Assembly (NCBI RefSeq): GCF_021917145.1
Contig: NC_061061.1
Coordinates: 9,743,390 to 9,807,389 of the forward strand
DNA length: 64,000 nucleotides
DNA from: Hypomesus transpacificus
Taxonomy: Eukaryota > Chordata > Actinopteri > Osmeriformes > Osmeridae
Direction of reading: 5' to 3'
In this document: positions 11,729-23,240 of the stretch, one piece after another
How positions within the stretch are numbered: the stretch's first letter is position 1
Layout: each line of letters opens with the position of its first letter
The notes under the pieces: model-generated
Database searches by the model: none
The model's input: the letters and a program-made list of their open reading frames with translations, nothing else
What the model was told of the DNA's origin: nothing
Made by a program: the position numbers and the translations under genes

Positions 11729-11990
11729 CTTCACAGTGGCGAGCAGGATGTTGTAAGGACGTGCTGGCCTTTCTGTTGTGGAAAGGCTGATCAAAGTTGA
11801 ACATTCATAATGTGAATGAATGTGTTAACATCTGTTAACATTAATAGTTCTGTCTGCACTTTATAGTTGTATGTAAGTGAAAGAGAGACAGAAACATGTG
11901 TAATTTACTAGTTTACTGGAATACATTTATTTACCAGTTGCCTATAATTCTAAATTTTGGACTGACTATTAATTGAGTTAGATTAACTGA
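11729..11990 (-). promoter_or_regulatory. Upstream flank of MS4A copy C, mirrored at copy D
   Basis: The stretch around 11905-11970 (TTTACTAGTTTACTGGAATA and following) reappears as its reverse complement upstream of copy D at about 23940-24015. The two copies therefore share a promoter flank and stand head to head, with all intervening sequence (about 11970-23940) inserted or divergent. I see no defined TATA box. Confidence 0.5.
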
Positions 11991-11999
11991 AGTTCAGGA

Positions 12000-12310
12000 G
12001 GAAGACAACGCACCAGGACTCCTCCTCCACTCCAATCAACTCATACGCATCAGCCCAGCTAAAGCATGGAGGAATGCGACCGAACCTCGAACTCCCTGTT
12101 TTCAATTACGAGTTCTCCATAAAGTCTCTTCCGTTCCTCTGGTCCTTGTACTAGCATGTTCTTGTCACTCCTCTATCGAGCAGGCCACTCCCTCATCCGC
12201 CTGGCCGGTTGCGGCGCCTGGCTGGCCAAGGCTGAAATCACAACCGCCTTAATGTCCTCCCCATCCACCCTGACTTCTGGGCTTTCTTTAGGGTTCACTG
12301 GAAGGACTCG
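12000..12310 (+). mobile_element. DIRS-type retrotransposon, left part (reverse transcriptase), interrupted
   Basis: Translation from about 12175 gives AGHSLIRLAGCGAWLAKAEI followed by a threonine-rich run. After a one-base frame change near 12250 it reads VLPIHPDFWAFFRVHWKDS, which is the RT fingers/palm region of fish DIRS elements. The frame is cut at the codon for WKDS (12310), where the Gypsy LTR starts, and resumes at 20866 as HYVAVHLAFG. The 5' end of the element (upstream of about 12000) is not defined. Confidence 0.8.
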
Positions 12311-12933
12311 TGTTGAGCCCTCAGCGCAAGATTATTGGCTGAAAGGAGAAATGCACCACGTTTTGAGAAGTGTTCAGGGTTGAATGCATAAATGAGTACA
12401 TCAGTTCTACCACTAGTGGCAGCAGCGCGCTAGAAACGGTGTTTACGGTATAGCTCCTGCACTATGTAGAGTCAGTTCTCAGAAGGAGGAAAAACCGTCC
12501 GTTTGCGCTGTTGATTAACCAATGTGTTTCTGTATGTTTTACAGGTGAGCTGGTGTCAAGTGTTATGAGAAGTGTGTATTAAGTTAAAATAACATGTAAT
12601 GTGTGGTAGAATGTGAACTTTGATGCAACGGTTGATGTAAATAACGAGTATCTGTAGGTTAGCTAGCTAGGTTAACCAGCATGTGTTCGAGTGCGATTAG
12701 CTTAGGTTCTATTTCCCTGTGTTCGGTCACGTGACCACAGATTGATTGTTTTACAGCCCGACGTGCAATGTACATCCTCGGAAATGTATGAATACAGCAT
12801 TATGTAGAGTCAGTTCTCAGCAGGAGGAAAAACCGTCCGTTTGCGCTGTTGATTAACCAATGTGTTTCTGTATGTTTTACAGAGTGAATAAATATGTGGA
12901 GACCAATTTAACTCATTCCTTGAGGGTGTCACA
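12311..12933 (+). repeat. 5' LTR of a Gypsy-type retrotransposon
   Basis: 623 bp starting TGTTG and ending GTCACA, nearly identical to 20246-20865. By eye I count a dozen or more substitutions and small indels between the two. It holds an internal repeat: about 78 bases at 12466-12543 recur at 12804-12882, both ending in a TTTTACAG acceptor-like motif. An AATAAA signal is near 12887. The flanks are CTCG on the left and ATCG on the right of the 3' LTR, a probable 4-bp duplication with one change. Confidence 0.9.
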
Positions 12934-14460
12934 TATTTGGCGAGCCAGCCCATGAGAAGCAGCGTGATCCACGTTCAGCTTCATATTAAAAGACGAACCT
13001 AAAAGAGAAAATTGAAGACCTCAACGGAGAATAATGGAGGATTTACAGGATCAAATCAGTAAAGCATTAATCACTCTTGAGAAGCCTCAGCTAGTTTTGG
13101 TATGCCAGCAGCTAAAGTGTAAGGACCCAGAGAAGGGAGGGTTCGAGAGCCTTTCAAGACGTGCCCTTTTCAGGCTAGCAGAGAACACTTTAGAGGAAAT
13201 TTAAGAGGTTGAAGAGGCTGATCGGGTTTGGCAATACTTGGAAAATCTCCTGTCCTTCATTAAATCTCAGAATAATAATGATGAAGATCCAGCAACTGCT
13301 AATCCAGATAAATCGGACTTCGAAGAACTAAAACAGAAATATACCCTACTCAAGAAAGAGCAAGAAGATGCACTGAAGTTACTCGAAGAAGAAATGGAGG
13401 CAGCTGGAGAGAGGGTGAAGACCATTAAAACACAGGAGAGGAAAAAGAGAATTCCTGAGGTGACTTTGAGGAGAGAGTTCCGGATTATAGGACAGATTGG
13501 GGAGGCAGGACAGAGGGAGAAATTGTCATACTAGCCTCATGAATCAAATTGAATCAGGTCAGCGAAAAAGCCATTCGGAAGCAGAAATTACCGAAGCAGT
13601 CATCCGTGCGGTATGCCCAGGCCTGCCCGTTAGAGACTTGTTGGAGATAAAGAGAGACCTCACACTGGCTGTTCTAAAGACCATATTAAGTGGTCACTAC
13701 AAAGTGGAATCATCCTCTGATCTCCTGCATAGACTGATGACTTAGGCACAGGACCCAAAAGACTCTACACAGAGTTTCCTGTTATGCGAGCTGGGGGAGG
13801 AGGACGAAGAGGAAAAGCTGAGCCCAGATCTGATTCAGAGACGATTCTTGCGATCGTTAGAGACTGGGCTGATCAGCGATGCAGTGAAGTTCCAACTTAA
13901 ACCCTACCTGGGTGACCATCGAGTGACAGATGAAGTTCTGATGGAGCGTGTCAATGAAGCTGCAAATTTGGAGCAAGAGAGGCAGCAAAAGCTGAGGAAG
14001 ACTGTGCAACCTTGCCCATGAAGAATAAGCGAGATCCAGATCGATCTACCCTCTGACCCTCAGCAGTCGGCATCCAGTGGTGAGGCAGAGCGGCACCACA
14101 TCGCTGTCAGCACCGTGGATAAGGGAGAAGTCTCCAACAAAAACAAGAAATGTCAAGCACGCTGCAAGGATGAAGACACAGAATCGAATAAGCAAATTAA
14201 TGACCACAAGGCTGAAATACTGGAGCTGAAGAAAATATTGCTGCAGACTGTAGGTGCAAGTAAACAACAGTCACTGCCACACACTCCCATGAATGCTCCT
14301 TGCTACAGGCCAGCCGCATGCAGAGCCTGTCAAGAGTCAGGGAGAGATGAGTCGTGTAGCCATTGCTTCCGGTGTGGGCAGGAGGGACACCTGTCTCGTG
14401 GCTGCCGACAGAGGAGAGACCAGGGAAACGAGAGGGGGCTGCCAAGTCAGGGGCACCAGT
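12934..14460 (+). pseudogene. Gypsy gag region (degenerate)
   Basis: After the LTR comes the primer-binding region (TTTGGCGAGCCAGC). A gag frame opens at the ATG at 13034 (MEDLQDQISKALITLEKPQL). It has an in-frame TAA near 13202 and frame changes near 13500 and 13740. It ends in a CCHC zinc knuckle (CFRCGQEGHLSRGC, about 14367-14408) typical of retrotransposon nucleocapsid. The coiled-coil-like glutamate/lysine stretch at 13310-13450 is in the middle. Broken and not expected to be functional. Confidence 0.8.
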
Positions 14461-15758
14461 AGCCCCACTGAAGAGGTCCCCAGATAGCAAAATGACTTGG
14501 ACACCGACAAGTAGCACATACCCCGATCGCCCATCCCCTGCCACCCCTCTGAAGTCGTCTGCTACCGCACCAGGCAATCCTGTGTGTTACCTCCCCCCTC
14601 AACGCAAGACCAGGCTGATTAACCTTATCGGTGAGCGATGCCTAATACAATGTTCTTTTGATGACGTGCCAGTGGAGGCACTCTGGGACACCGGCGCACA
14701 AGCCAGTATTATTAATGAAGAATGGAGAAAGACTCATCTGCCCCATTGTCCAATACGCCCCATTGAAGAACTGTTAGGTCCAGGTACTTTAGTTGGCCTT
14801 GCTGCAAATCAGACTCAAAAACCCTTCTAAGGCTGGGTAGAAGTAGAATTCAGACTACCTCAAGACCAAGGCTCATCAGAGCCACTGTTAGCCCCTTTGT
14901 TAGTCTCATGTGACTCAAATGTGGCCGAGCAGCCTATAATCGGGTATAATGTAATTCAAGCAATAATAAGCCAAGGGGATGAGAAGCAGACAGCATCACA
15001 GATGATTCAGAAATTAAGTCAAGCTTTTTCTGTGACCTGCAAAACGGCAAAGTTAGTGATACAACTCATGAGAGAAGATTCAGAGTGTGACGTTGGAACT
15101 GTTTGCACTGGCAAAAGGACAATTCGTTTGGCTGCGGAAACGGTGACCACTGTGAATGTGAGGGCATGTGCGGGAACACAGTTCAAGGGCCAAAGCCTGC
15201 TGTTTGTCCCCTGTGACCAGCCAAACCTACCTGAGGGTGTGTCTGTTGAGGAAGGGTTGGTGACAGTGACAAGAGGGAAGTCGATGTGTGTTCCAGTCCC
15301 TCTCATGAACACAAACAAGTATGATATCACAGTAAATGCACGCACCGTCCTGGGTTACCTTCAAGGGGTGAAAACAGCATACGCTGTTCAGTCCGAACAG
15401 CTGACTTCAACTGAAAAGCAAAGCAAGGACAACTCTCTAGTCAATCAGAGAGATGTTATGCCAAACAAGGAAAAGGAAGAGAAGCCAAGCTGCTGGGATC
15501 CACCGGTAAAACTAGACCACTTAGAGCCTGCACAACAAGAGAGGGTAAGGCAGATACTGCGAGAGGAGTGTCACGCCTTTTCTTACAACGATGACGACAT
15601 TGGGTTTATCCCATCCCTAAAGTTACACATCACACTTCACGACACCACTCCTGTAAAGAAATCCTACATGTCTGTGCCCAAACCTTTACACCAAGAGGTC
15701 AGGGAATACATTCAAGATCTGCTAAATCGTGACTGGATTACTCAGTCAAGGTCGCCGT
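14461..15758 (+). pseudogene. Gypsy protease and start of reverse transcriptase (broken)
   Basis: The aspartic protease is seen as VEALWDTGAQASIINEEW (catalytic DTGA, near 14690). A TAA at 14828-14830 interrupts the protease frame, which then continues to 15758. The N-terminal RT segment (LHQEVREYIQDLLNRDWITQ, about 15690-15740) is cut by the hAT element that begins at 15759. Confidence 0.8.
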
Positions 15759-16569
15759 TAGGGATGGGCATTCGACTGAATCGTCTTAATCGATCGTCGG
15801 GAGAATTAACGATCGATTTTCGATTAATCATTAATATTTTTATATAAAAATTCACTATTTATAGGCTATATTAAAATGCAGTGAAAATAGAAAAAACACA
15901 GCGTGTTTCCGCATTGAGATCTGTAGCTGTTACAAGAAAAACAACTATTTCTGTAACTCCTAGAAGAGGAGCCGACATCTAAGCCTGTGCTCAAACACGA
16001 CCCTCGTTATTTTTCCGGCTAATTAACAAAGCTTCATAAAAACCTTCGCCCTCAACAATACTTAAGGGCAGCATATCCATCTCGATGGACTTGCAGATCC
16101 GTTGGGTAATTTTCTCTGCTCGTTGTGCATCGCAGCTCCTCCGTGCTAGCACCGAGAGCAGGATGCACCGCCACTAACCAGGGTCGGATGTAGGCTACGT
16201 TTTTCAAGTGGTACATCATTTGAGTCGTGGAGGAGTTGTATTTATACTCAGCTTTGCTGTGTTGGCAGTGAACAAAGTATTTTTTTTTTGTCAATATGGT
16301 CTCACGCTACACTTCGCCGTGACTTCTTCATGTTGACTTTTGAAATACATGGAAACTCGCCGGTAACTAGGCATGTGGCGTTTTTTTCCAAACATTGGCT
16401 TAATTTGGTAAAATGTTTAATTGCTGCCACATAGCGAAATCCATTGCATTCCTTCAAGACTCACACTACGCAACAGAACACGCATTAGTTTTATCGATGA
16501 ACAAATAATGTCATCGACTAAATTCTTAATGATCGATAATCGATCGTCGATTAATTATGCCCATCCCTA
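15759..16569. mobile_element. 811-bp hAT non-autonomous element inside the Gypsy RT
   Basis: Perfect 8-bp target-site duplication GTCGCCGT at 15751-15758 and 16570-16577. Perfect 13-bp inverted termini TAGGGATGGGCAT and ATGCCCATCCCTA. Removing the element and one duplication makes the RT frame run on from the SRSP residues into the stretch beginning VCVRKWDGALRLCCDYREL. CGATCGT/ATCGAT-rich subterminal repeats lie at both ends. No transposase frame. Confidence 0.93.
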
Positions 16570-16577
16570 GTCGCCGT

Positions 16578-17957
16578 ATGCTTCGCCCATTGTGTGCGTC
16601 AGAAAATGGGATGGCGCACTGAGACTGTGTTGTGACTACCGGGAGTTAAATAAGAAATCAGTCCCAGACCGCCACCCGATCCCCAGAATTCAAGACATGC
16701 TGGACTCTCTTGGTGGTAGCTCTTGGTTTTCAGTCCTGGACCAAGGTAAGGCCTACCACCAAGGCTCCTTAGATGACCAAAGTCAACCCTTAACAGCTTT
16801 TATAACACCTTGGGGTTTATACCACTGGATTAGGATCCCATTTGGGCTAAACTCAGCTCCCGCAGAATTCCAAAGAAATATGGAGGAGTGTTTAAGTGGC
16901 CTAAGATATGTCATGTGTCAGCCGTACCTGTACGATAATCTGGTACACAGTGCCAGTTTCGACGGGCATCTCCAGTGCATGAGAACAGTGCTACAGCGAT
17001 ACCAGAAGCATGGTGTCAAGCTGAGTCCACGCAAGTGTGAAATATTCAAAAGAGAAGTGCGCTTCCTTGGATGTATGGTCTCCAGTGATGGATATACCAT
17101 GGACCCTGCAGAATTAGCCCCTGTCCTGGCTTTGAAAGAGAAGACCCCTGCAACAGTGGGAGACCTGAGAAGACTACTTGGATTCCTCTCCTATTACAGA
17201 GCATACATGCCAAACTTCTCCAAGTTGGCAACACCACTGTACCAGCTGCTGTCATCCTCTCAAGTCAAACAGCCACCTGCAGCACGGGGAAAAGACGAGG
17301 GGAGCGAGCACCAGAAACAAAGGTAACTTGTCACCGAACAGTCCCATTGAATGGACACAAAACCATCAAGAGAGACTGAACTCTCTCATTGATAAATTGA
17401 CTGTCCCACCTATATTAGGCTACCCAGACATAACCGAGCCCTTTGTATTCCACTGTGATGCGTCACAAGAGGGGCTGGGTGCCATTCTTTACCAGAGGCA
17501 GAAGGGGAAAATGGTTGTCAAAGGATACGGCTCACGGACACTGACCCCACCTGAAAAGAATTATCACATGCATTCTGGCAAATTTGAATTTTTAGCACTC
17601 AAATGGGCTGTCTGTGAGCGCTTAAGGGATTACTTATACCATGCACCGCATTTCACTGTCTATACAGACAATAATCCCTTGACCTATGTACTGTCAACAG
17701 CCAAACTAAATGCTACAGGGCATCGCTGGGTTGCTCAGCTCGCAGACTTTGATTTCTCAATTAAGTACCGCCCAGGCAGATGCAATGCTGATGCTGATGG
17801 CCTTTCAAGAATGCCATTAGAAATAGACACTTTCATGCAGCAGTGCACAGAAGACATCAGCCAAGAAGCCATCAGTGCGTCTGTTGAGGGTGTGTCAATG
17901 CAGCAGATACCCTCCACTGGGGTCAGTATGATCAACCTGGATACTTTGATAAGTTAA
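16578..17957 (+). pseudogene. Gypsy reverse transcriptase and RNase H
   Basis: RT runs from CVRKWDGALRLCCDYRELNK to LRRLLGFLSYYRAYMPNF (about 16590-17225). The catalytic YxDD box reads PYLYDNLVHS near 16920: the first aspartate is tyrosine. Between 17260 and 17330 there is a frame change. RNase H follows (FHCDASQEGLGAILYQRQ, then YTDNNPLTYVL and ADADGLSRMP). This copy cannot be an active polymerase. Confidence 0.85.
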
Positions 17958-17999
17958 GTGATGCCTGTTAAGTGATGCATCTTGGGGTCCTCTGAGTCA

Positions 18000-19928
18000 G
18001 CCTTTAACATCGCAACAAATTCTAGAGAGTCAGGAAAAAGACCCTATCATAGGACCAGCCTTGAGACTGAAGAGAACAAATCAGCCCCCATCATCCAGAC
18101 TGTTTACCTCAGAGCATCCGGATGTTAAGGTGCTCCTCCGTCAGTGGACTAAGTTGTATCTCAACCCAGAGGGTGTGCTTTGCAGACGATCAGGAAATCG
18201 GCATCAGCAGGTCCTCCCTCGAGAGTTTTGTGAGACTGTTTTACAGAGCTCCTCAGAGAAATGGGACATCCAGGGGTGGACAGGACATTAGACCTAATTC
18301 GGGAGAGGTTTTATTGGCCTAGGATGCAGGAGGAGGTAGAGCACTTCATTGCACATGTCTGTGAGTGCCTGAAGAGACGCAGGCCACAAAAACCAACAAG
18401 AGCACCCCTTGTTTCCATAGTTATGGCACATCCATTTGAACTAGTGTCAATGGACTTTCTGCATCTGGAAACATGTAAAGGGGGCTACGAATACATCCTA
18501 GTGTTGATAGACCATTACACGCGGTTTGCACCGGCTTACGCAACTAAAGATAAATCTGCAAAGACTGTGGCCCAAAAGGTCTTTAATGACTTTGCCCTCC
18601 GCTTTGGCTTCCCAGAGAAGATTCACCCCAACTTGGGGGGAGAATTTGAGAATTGTTTAATGGCTCTCCTCAAAAAGTGTTCTGGGGTGCGGGGCACTCA
18701 TACGTGTTACCACCCCGCTGGAAATGGGAAGACGGAACGTTTTAATAAAACCATCCTGTCCATGTTGCGTACCTTGACTGACACAAAGAAAGCTGACTGG
18801 AAGAATTCCCTGGAGAAGATGGTGCACGCATACAATTGCAAACGCAGTGAGGCAACAGGGTTTTCCCCTTACTCTCTGCGATTTGGTAATTCTCCACGCC
18901 TGCCCATCGACATAATGTTCAATTTAACACCCCCTGAGAAACAAGAGAGTTACTCAGAGTATGTGCAGAACTGGCGGGCCAGAATGCATCAAGCATATGA
19001 GATCGCTTCGAGAACAGCGGCTAAGGGAGCTTCAAGAGGAAAACTATTCCATGACAAGAAAGTTCATGGAACTGATCTGCAGCCAGGGGGAAGAGTTTTA
19101 GTGCGGAACCTGTCTCAAAGAGGAGGCCCGGGTAAGCTGAGGTCCTACTGGGAGGATAGAGTTCATGTGGTGGTGCAAAGGAGAAGTGATGGCAGCCCGG
19201 TTTACGAAGTCATGCCCGAAGGCGGTGGGAAGACAAGAGTTCTCCACCGAAATCTGCTACTTCCATGCGACAGCTTGCCGTTGGATGAACTGGAGCCTGG
19301 TGGGCCGAACAGGGGCCGGCCACAGCAGACTGACTCCAGCAACACCCGCAGGACACCTGTGAGAAAAGAACGCAGAAGTCACACAAAATTCATTGAACGA
19401 ACGGACAGTGAAAGTGAGAACGAATGTGACTATGTCTGGACGTTTACCAGACGTGCCAGACGTGAGCCGGTGGATAACAGTAGGCTTAATCCAGAGGCGC
19501 AGCCCTTTGTCCCCGATCCTGAAATGGAACCCGCGTCACTGCCACAAGAGACAGCACACCTGGACGTGCAGGAAGAAGCGGCTCCAATTCCTGACACATG
19601 GGCAGAGTTGTATCTACTCGCACAGGAGACTAATGATGCAGCACTGGAGACAGGGGATTTGGACATACAAGAAGGTGATGCTCTTACTCTGGAGGGGGAT
19701 GACCAACCAGACTCGGCCCAAGCCTCAGATGATGAACCTGACATGCAACCTGTGAATACCCGGCCACAGAGAGAGCGGCGTCCGCCAAGGATGCTGACAT
19801 ATGAGCAACTGGGTAATCCATCGGTGGTGGGGGCAGGCATGAACAATTTGCAGATGAACTATGGCCTTCCGTCAGTTCACACCTTGTGGCGCCCCTGGAC
19901 TGGGATGGACGTTGAAGTACAAGGGTGA
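18000..19928 (+). pseudogene. Gypsy integrase and C-terminal tail
   Basis: After a frame change near 18260 a 555-codon frame holds the zinc-binding region (MGHPGVDRTLDLIRERFYWP, then HVCECLKRR) and the integrase core. First catalytic D: SMDFLHL. Second: the expected aspartate is N in HPNLGGEFEN. E is retained in GNGKTERFNKT. A proline/acid-rich tail follows and ends at 19928. No envelope frame lies between 19928 and the 3' LTR, so I see a retrotransposon and not a retrovirus-like provirus. Confidence 0.85.
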
Positions 19929-20234
19929 ATTAAGATGCGCACACACACACACACACAAAAAAGGGACTAAAAGAGAAAACACAAGAATAGGGAAAACAAA
20001 TGTTTTTCAATGTGTAGATGTCCAATGTGTTGTTCAATGTGTCGTCCACTGGGTGCATTTTGAAGTGTCAGAAACTGGAGAACAATAGATGATTTGTGTG
20101 TGATGATAATTGGGGACTTGATGCCCTTGAGTGTAGAATAAGAGTCTAACGGTGATGAACTCACCTCCATTAAAGGGAAAATGTGTTTGAGGTATGATTT
20201 AGAAAGTAACAAAATGTTGTGAACATTTTAATTT

Positions 20235-20865
20235 GAGGGGGAGAGTGTTGTGCCCTCAGCGCAAGATTATTGGCTGAAAGGAGAAATGCAGCACGTTTTG
20301 AGAAGTGTTCAGGGTTGAATGCATAAATGAGTACATCAGTTCTACCACTAGTGGCAGCAGCGCGCTAGAAACGGTGGTTACGGTATAGCTCCTGCACGAT
20401 GTAGAGTCAGTTCTCAGCAGGAGGAAAAACCGTCCGTTTGTGCTGTTGATTAACCAATGTGTTTCTGTATGTTTTACAGGTGAGCTGGTGTCAAGTGTAA
20501 TGAGAAGTGTGTACTAAGTTAAAATAACATGTAATGTGTGGTAGAATGTGAACTTTGATGCAACGGTTGATGTAAATAACGAGTATCTGTAGGTTAGCTA
20601 GCAAACCAGCATGTGTTCGAGTGCGTTTAGCTTAGGTTCTATTTCCCTGTGTTCGGTCACGTGATCACAGATTGATTGTTTTACAGCCCGACGTGCAATG
20701 TACATCCTCGGAAATGTATGAATACAGCACTATGTAGAGTCAGTTCTCAGCAGGAGGAAAAACCGTCCGTTTGCGCTGTTGATTAACCAATGTGTTTCTG
20801 TATATTTTACAGAGTGAATAAATATATGTGGAGACCAATTTAACTCATTCCTTGAGGGTGTCACA
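20235..20865 (+). repeat. Polypurine tract and 3' LTR of the Gypsy element
   Basis: GAGGGGGAGAG (20235-20245) is the likely polypurine tract. The 620-bp LTR at 20246-20865 matches the 5' LTR, including the internal duplicated segment (about 20401-20479 and 20736-20813). It ends GTCACA, after which the DIRS frame resumes. Confidence 0.9.
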
Positions 20866-22440
20866 ATCGCACTACGTTGCCGTCCACCTGGCATTCGGAT
20901 GCAAAAGCAGCCTGAATTGGACTGTCTCTCTGAAGCACTCCACTGGATCCTCCTCAACGAGTCCAAGGTCCCCTTCCTCGTTTATCCCCTGAACGACTTC
21001 CTCACTATCGGCCCCCTTTCATCTCCACCGGCACAAGGCACATCACTCTCCTCCTCTCCAACTACCTGCTCACTCCCACCAGCACCAAGCGCCAACTCCT
21101 CTCCCTCCTCGGCCACCTGAACTACACCCTTCGCATCATCTCCCAAGGCTGCTACTTTATCTCCCACCTCCTCCTCCTGGATTCTTCTGCACAGTCTCTC
21201 CACCACTCTGAACACCTCCTGCCTCATGGAGATGAAGCTCTGACATCACCTCCTGCCACACTGGAGTGGCGTCACCCATTTCTACCACCAAATGGCATCC
21301 AATGCCCACGACATGCAACTATTCACAGACGCCGCCTCCTCCTCTGGTTTCGGCTGCTACTATAACAACTAATGGTCCTCTTCCCCATGGCCTTCAGAGT
21401 TCCCTTCCTGCCCCTTTCCCTCACTAACCTCCTCATCTGCACTTCACAAAGTCTACCCCATCATCATCGCCGCCCTCCTCTGGGGCCATGAATGGTCAAG
21501 CCAATCCATCCTCATCCACTCTGACAACACTACCTTTGTCTCCTGGATTAATAAAGGCCAATCAGATTCCATCACTGGCACCATGACCTTCATCCGCCAC
21601 CTCACTTGGCTTTCAGTCATACATCAGTTCATTTTCAGAGCCACTCACATCCCGGTCACCACAACACCATTGCTGACTCCCTCTCCCGTCCCTCCCTCCA
21701 GAAATTCAGACTCTTGGCACCAGAGGCTGACCACCTTCCCATGACAGCTCCCCTCCACGACCTTCACCTCCCCACCCAAGATGCCATCTTCCAAGGTCTG
21801 TCCCCGCATACACTCACCACCTACTGGACAGCCTGGAAGTGCTTCAAGTCCTTCCACACTGCTCACCAACTCACCTTCCCCTCATTCGACCTCCTTTCCA
21901 TCACCAGCTTCATTTCCTACGCCCACACGCACTTCTCCATCCGCACTTCCACTATCACTGTGTACATCAGTGGCATAAACTTATTTTGTAAGTTGCTCTC
22001 CGGTTCCCCCTGCACAGTCATCTCCCACAGTCGGACCTCCCTCCTTATGAAAGGCCTTGAGTGCCTAGATCCCCGCTCTCCTTCCGCACGGCAATCCCTC
22101 ACTGCTGACCTGCTAGCCGCCTGTATCCACACACTTTGCACTGGCTACTACTCCCTTTCCACCAATGCCACCCTAGAAGCCATGTTCCTCCTGGCCATCT
22201 TCGGCTTCTTAAGGTGCTCAGATATCACTTCCACCTCCTCCACCTTTGACCCCTCTGCTCACTTATGCACTCCCCAGACATGGTCATTTTCACCATGAAA
22301 CACAGCAAAATCGGGCGGAGCTAGTTCATGCAGGAGACTCCGAGACCTTAGCACGTCCCTAGCATCTCGTCATATCACGCAGTTGGGGCAAACCTTCTTA
22401 ACCGGCAGGCTATTTAAACAGGATATTACTGCACTCTGCG
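20866..22440 (+). mobile_element. DIRS-type retrotransposon, right part (RT end, RNase H, tyrosine recombinase)
   Basis: Starts with the RT continuation HYVAVHLAFG, then CLSEALHWILLNESKVPFLV and LNDFLTIGP, where the usual LDDF box has only the second aspartate. RNase H follows (LFTDAASSSGFGCYY, then HSDNTTFVSWINKGQ and ATHIPGHHNTIADSLSRP). A tyrosine recombinase occupies about 21780-22300 (LSPHTLTTYWTAWKCFKSFH to MFLLAIFGFLRCSDIT). Several stops and frame changes are present, and the recombinase frame breaks near 22298 before the C-terminal catalytic part. The right boundary is uncertain. Confidence 0.85.
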
Positions 22441-23023
22441 TTGCTTAGTGCAGACATCCCAAGTCTCCTGGAAGTTCCGGGAGTGTCTCGCATTTTAATA
22501 GCGGCTTCCTGACGCCCGCAAATGCTATACAATCTCCCGGAAATCGGGGATTTTGTATTTAGAGCGAGTGAGAGACTGTCCAATGGTCATTTTTGGTAGA
22601 TAAAGGTGCATATCGTGCATCCTGATTGCGTCTCAGGGGGTGGGGGATGGGGGATGGTTGAGGGGGTAGATCAACAATAAATAAACATTGTTTTAACACG
22701 TTAGAGCACTAAAACTTATTGAAGATCATAATAATTCTTTTTTTTATAATTATTATTTTTAGGGGTGCTGAGATGAAATTTACATGTGCTTGAGCACCCC
22801 TAAAAAGAGTTTAAATCGCCACTGATTAACATAACATAAGCAATATGTAGGGGACAGTAGACAAATGAAAGCTACATAATCATTTGCAAAATGTGGGCTA
22901 ACAGAGCATTGGCAATTTGACTGGAATATAGGTGGCGGTTGAACAAGTACTTGTTCTCACAATTGAAAGAGAATTTCAATTGTGATCCGAGAAATGTAGG
23001 CACCAAAACCACTAAGAAGAACT
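22441..23023. other. Unclassified repeat-like sequence
   Basis: At 22452-22560 is a motif common in fish interspersed repeats (CATCCCAAGTCTCCTGGAAG). At 22762-22824 a segment ends in CGCCACTG after GAGCACCCCTAAAAAG, resembling a hAT terminus. I did not find matching partners or target duplications and see no gene. Confidence 0.35.
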
Positions 23024-23240
23024 ATCATCACCAGCCTGTACTGCACTATAATTCCATAAATCTGTGTGTGTCACCGACATCATCACAGGCACTGTGCCCT
23101 ATCTATAATTCCAGGAATCTATGTGTGTGCCACCAATTTTATCACAGACACTATGCACTATCTATAGTTCAAGGAATCTATATTCATGTGTTTCACTGAC
23201 ATCTTAATCACCAACTTCATCACGGGCACTGTGCACTAGT
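23024..23240. repeat. Minisatellite, about 62-bp unit, about 3.5 copies
   Basis: Successive units contain CATCACAGGCACTGTGC, CTATCTATAATTCCAGGAAT and CTATGTGTGTGCCACC, with about 10-15 percent variation between units. Confidence 0.75.

Noticed and set aside
12311..20865. Possible endogenous retrovirus
   Set aside because: Gag-pol order and LTRs fit Gypsy/Metaviridae, and there is no envelope frame between integrase and the 3' LTR.
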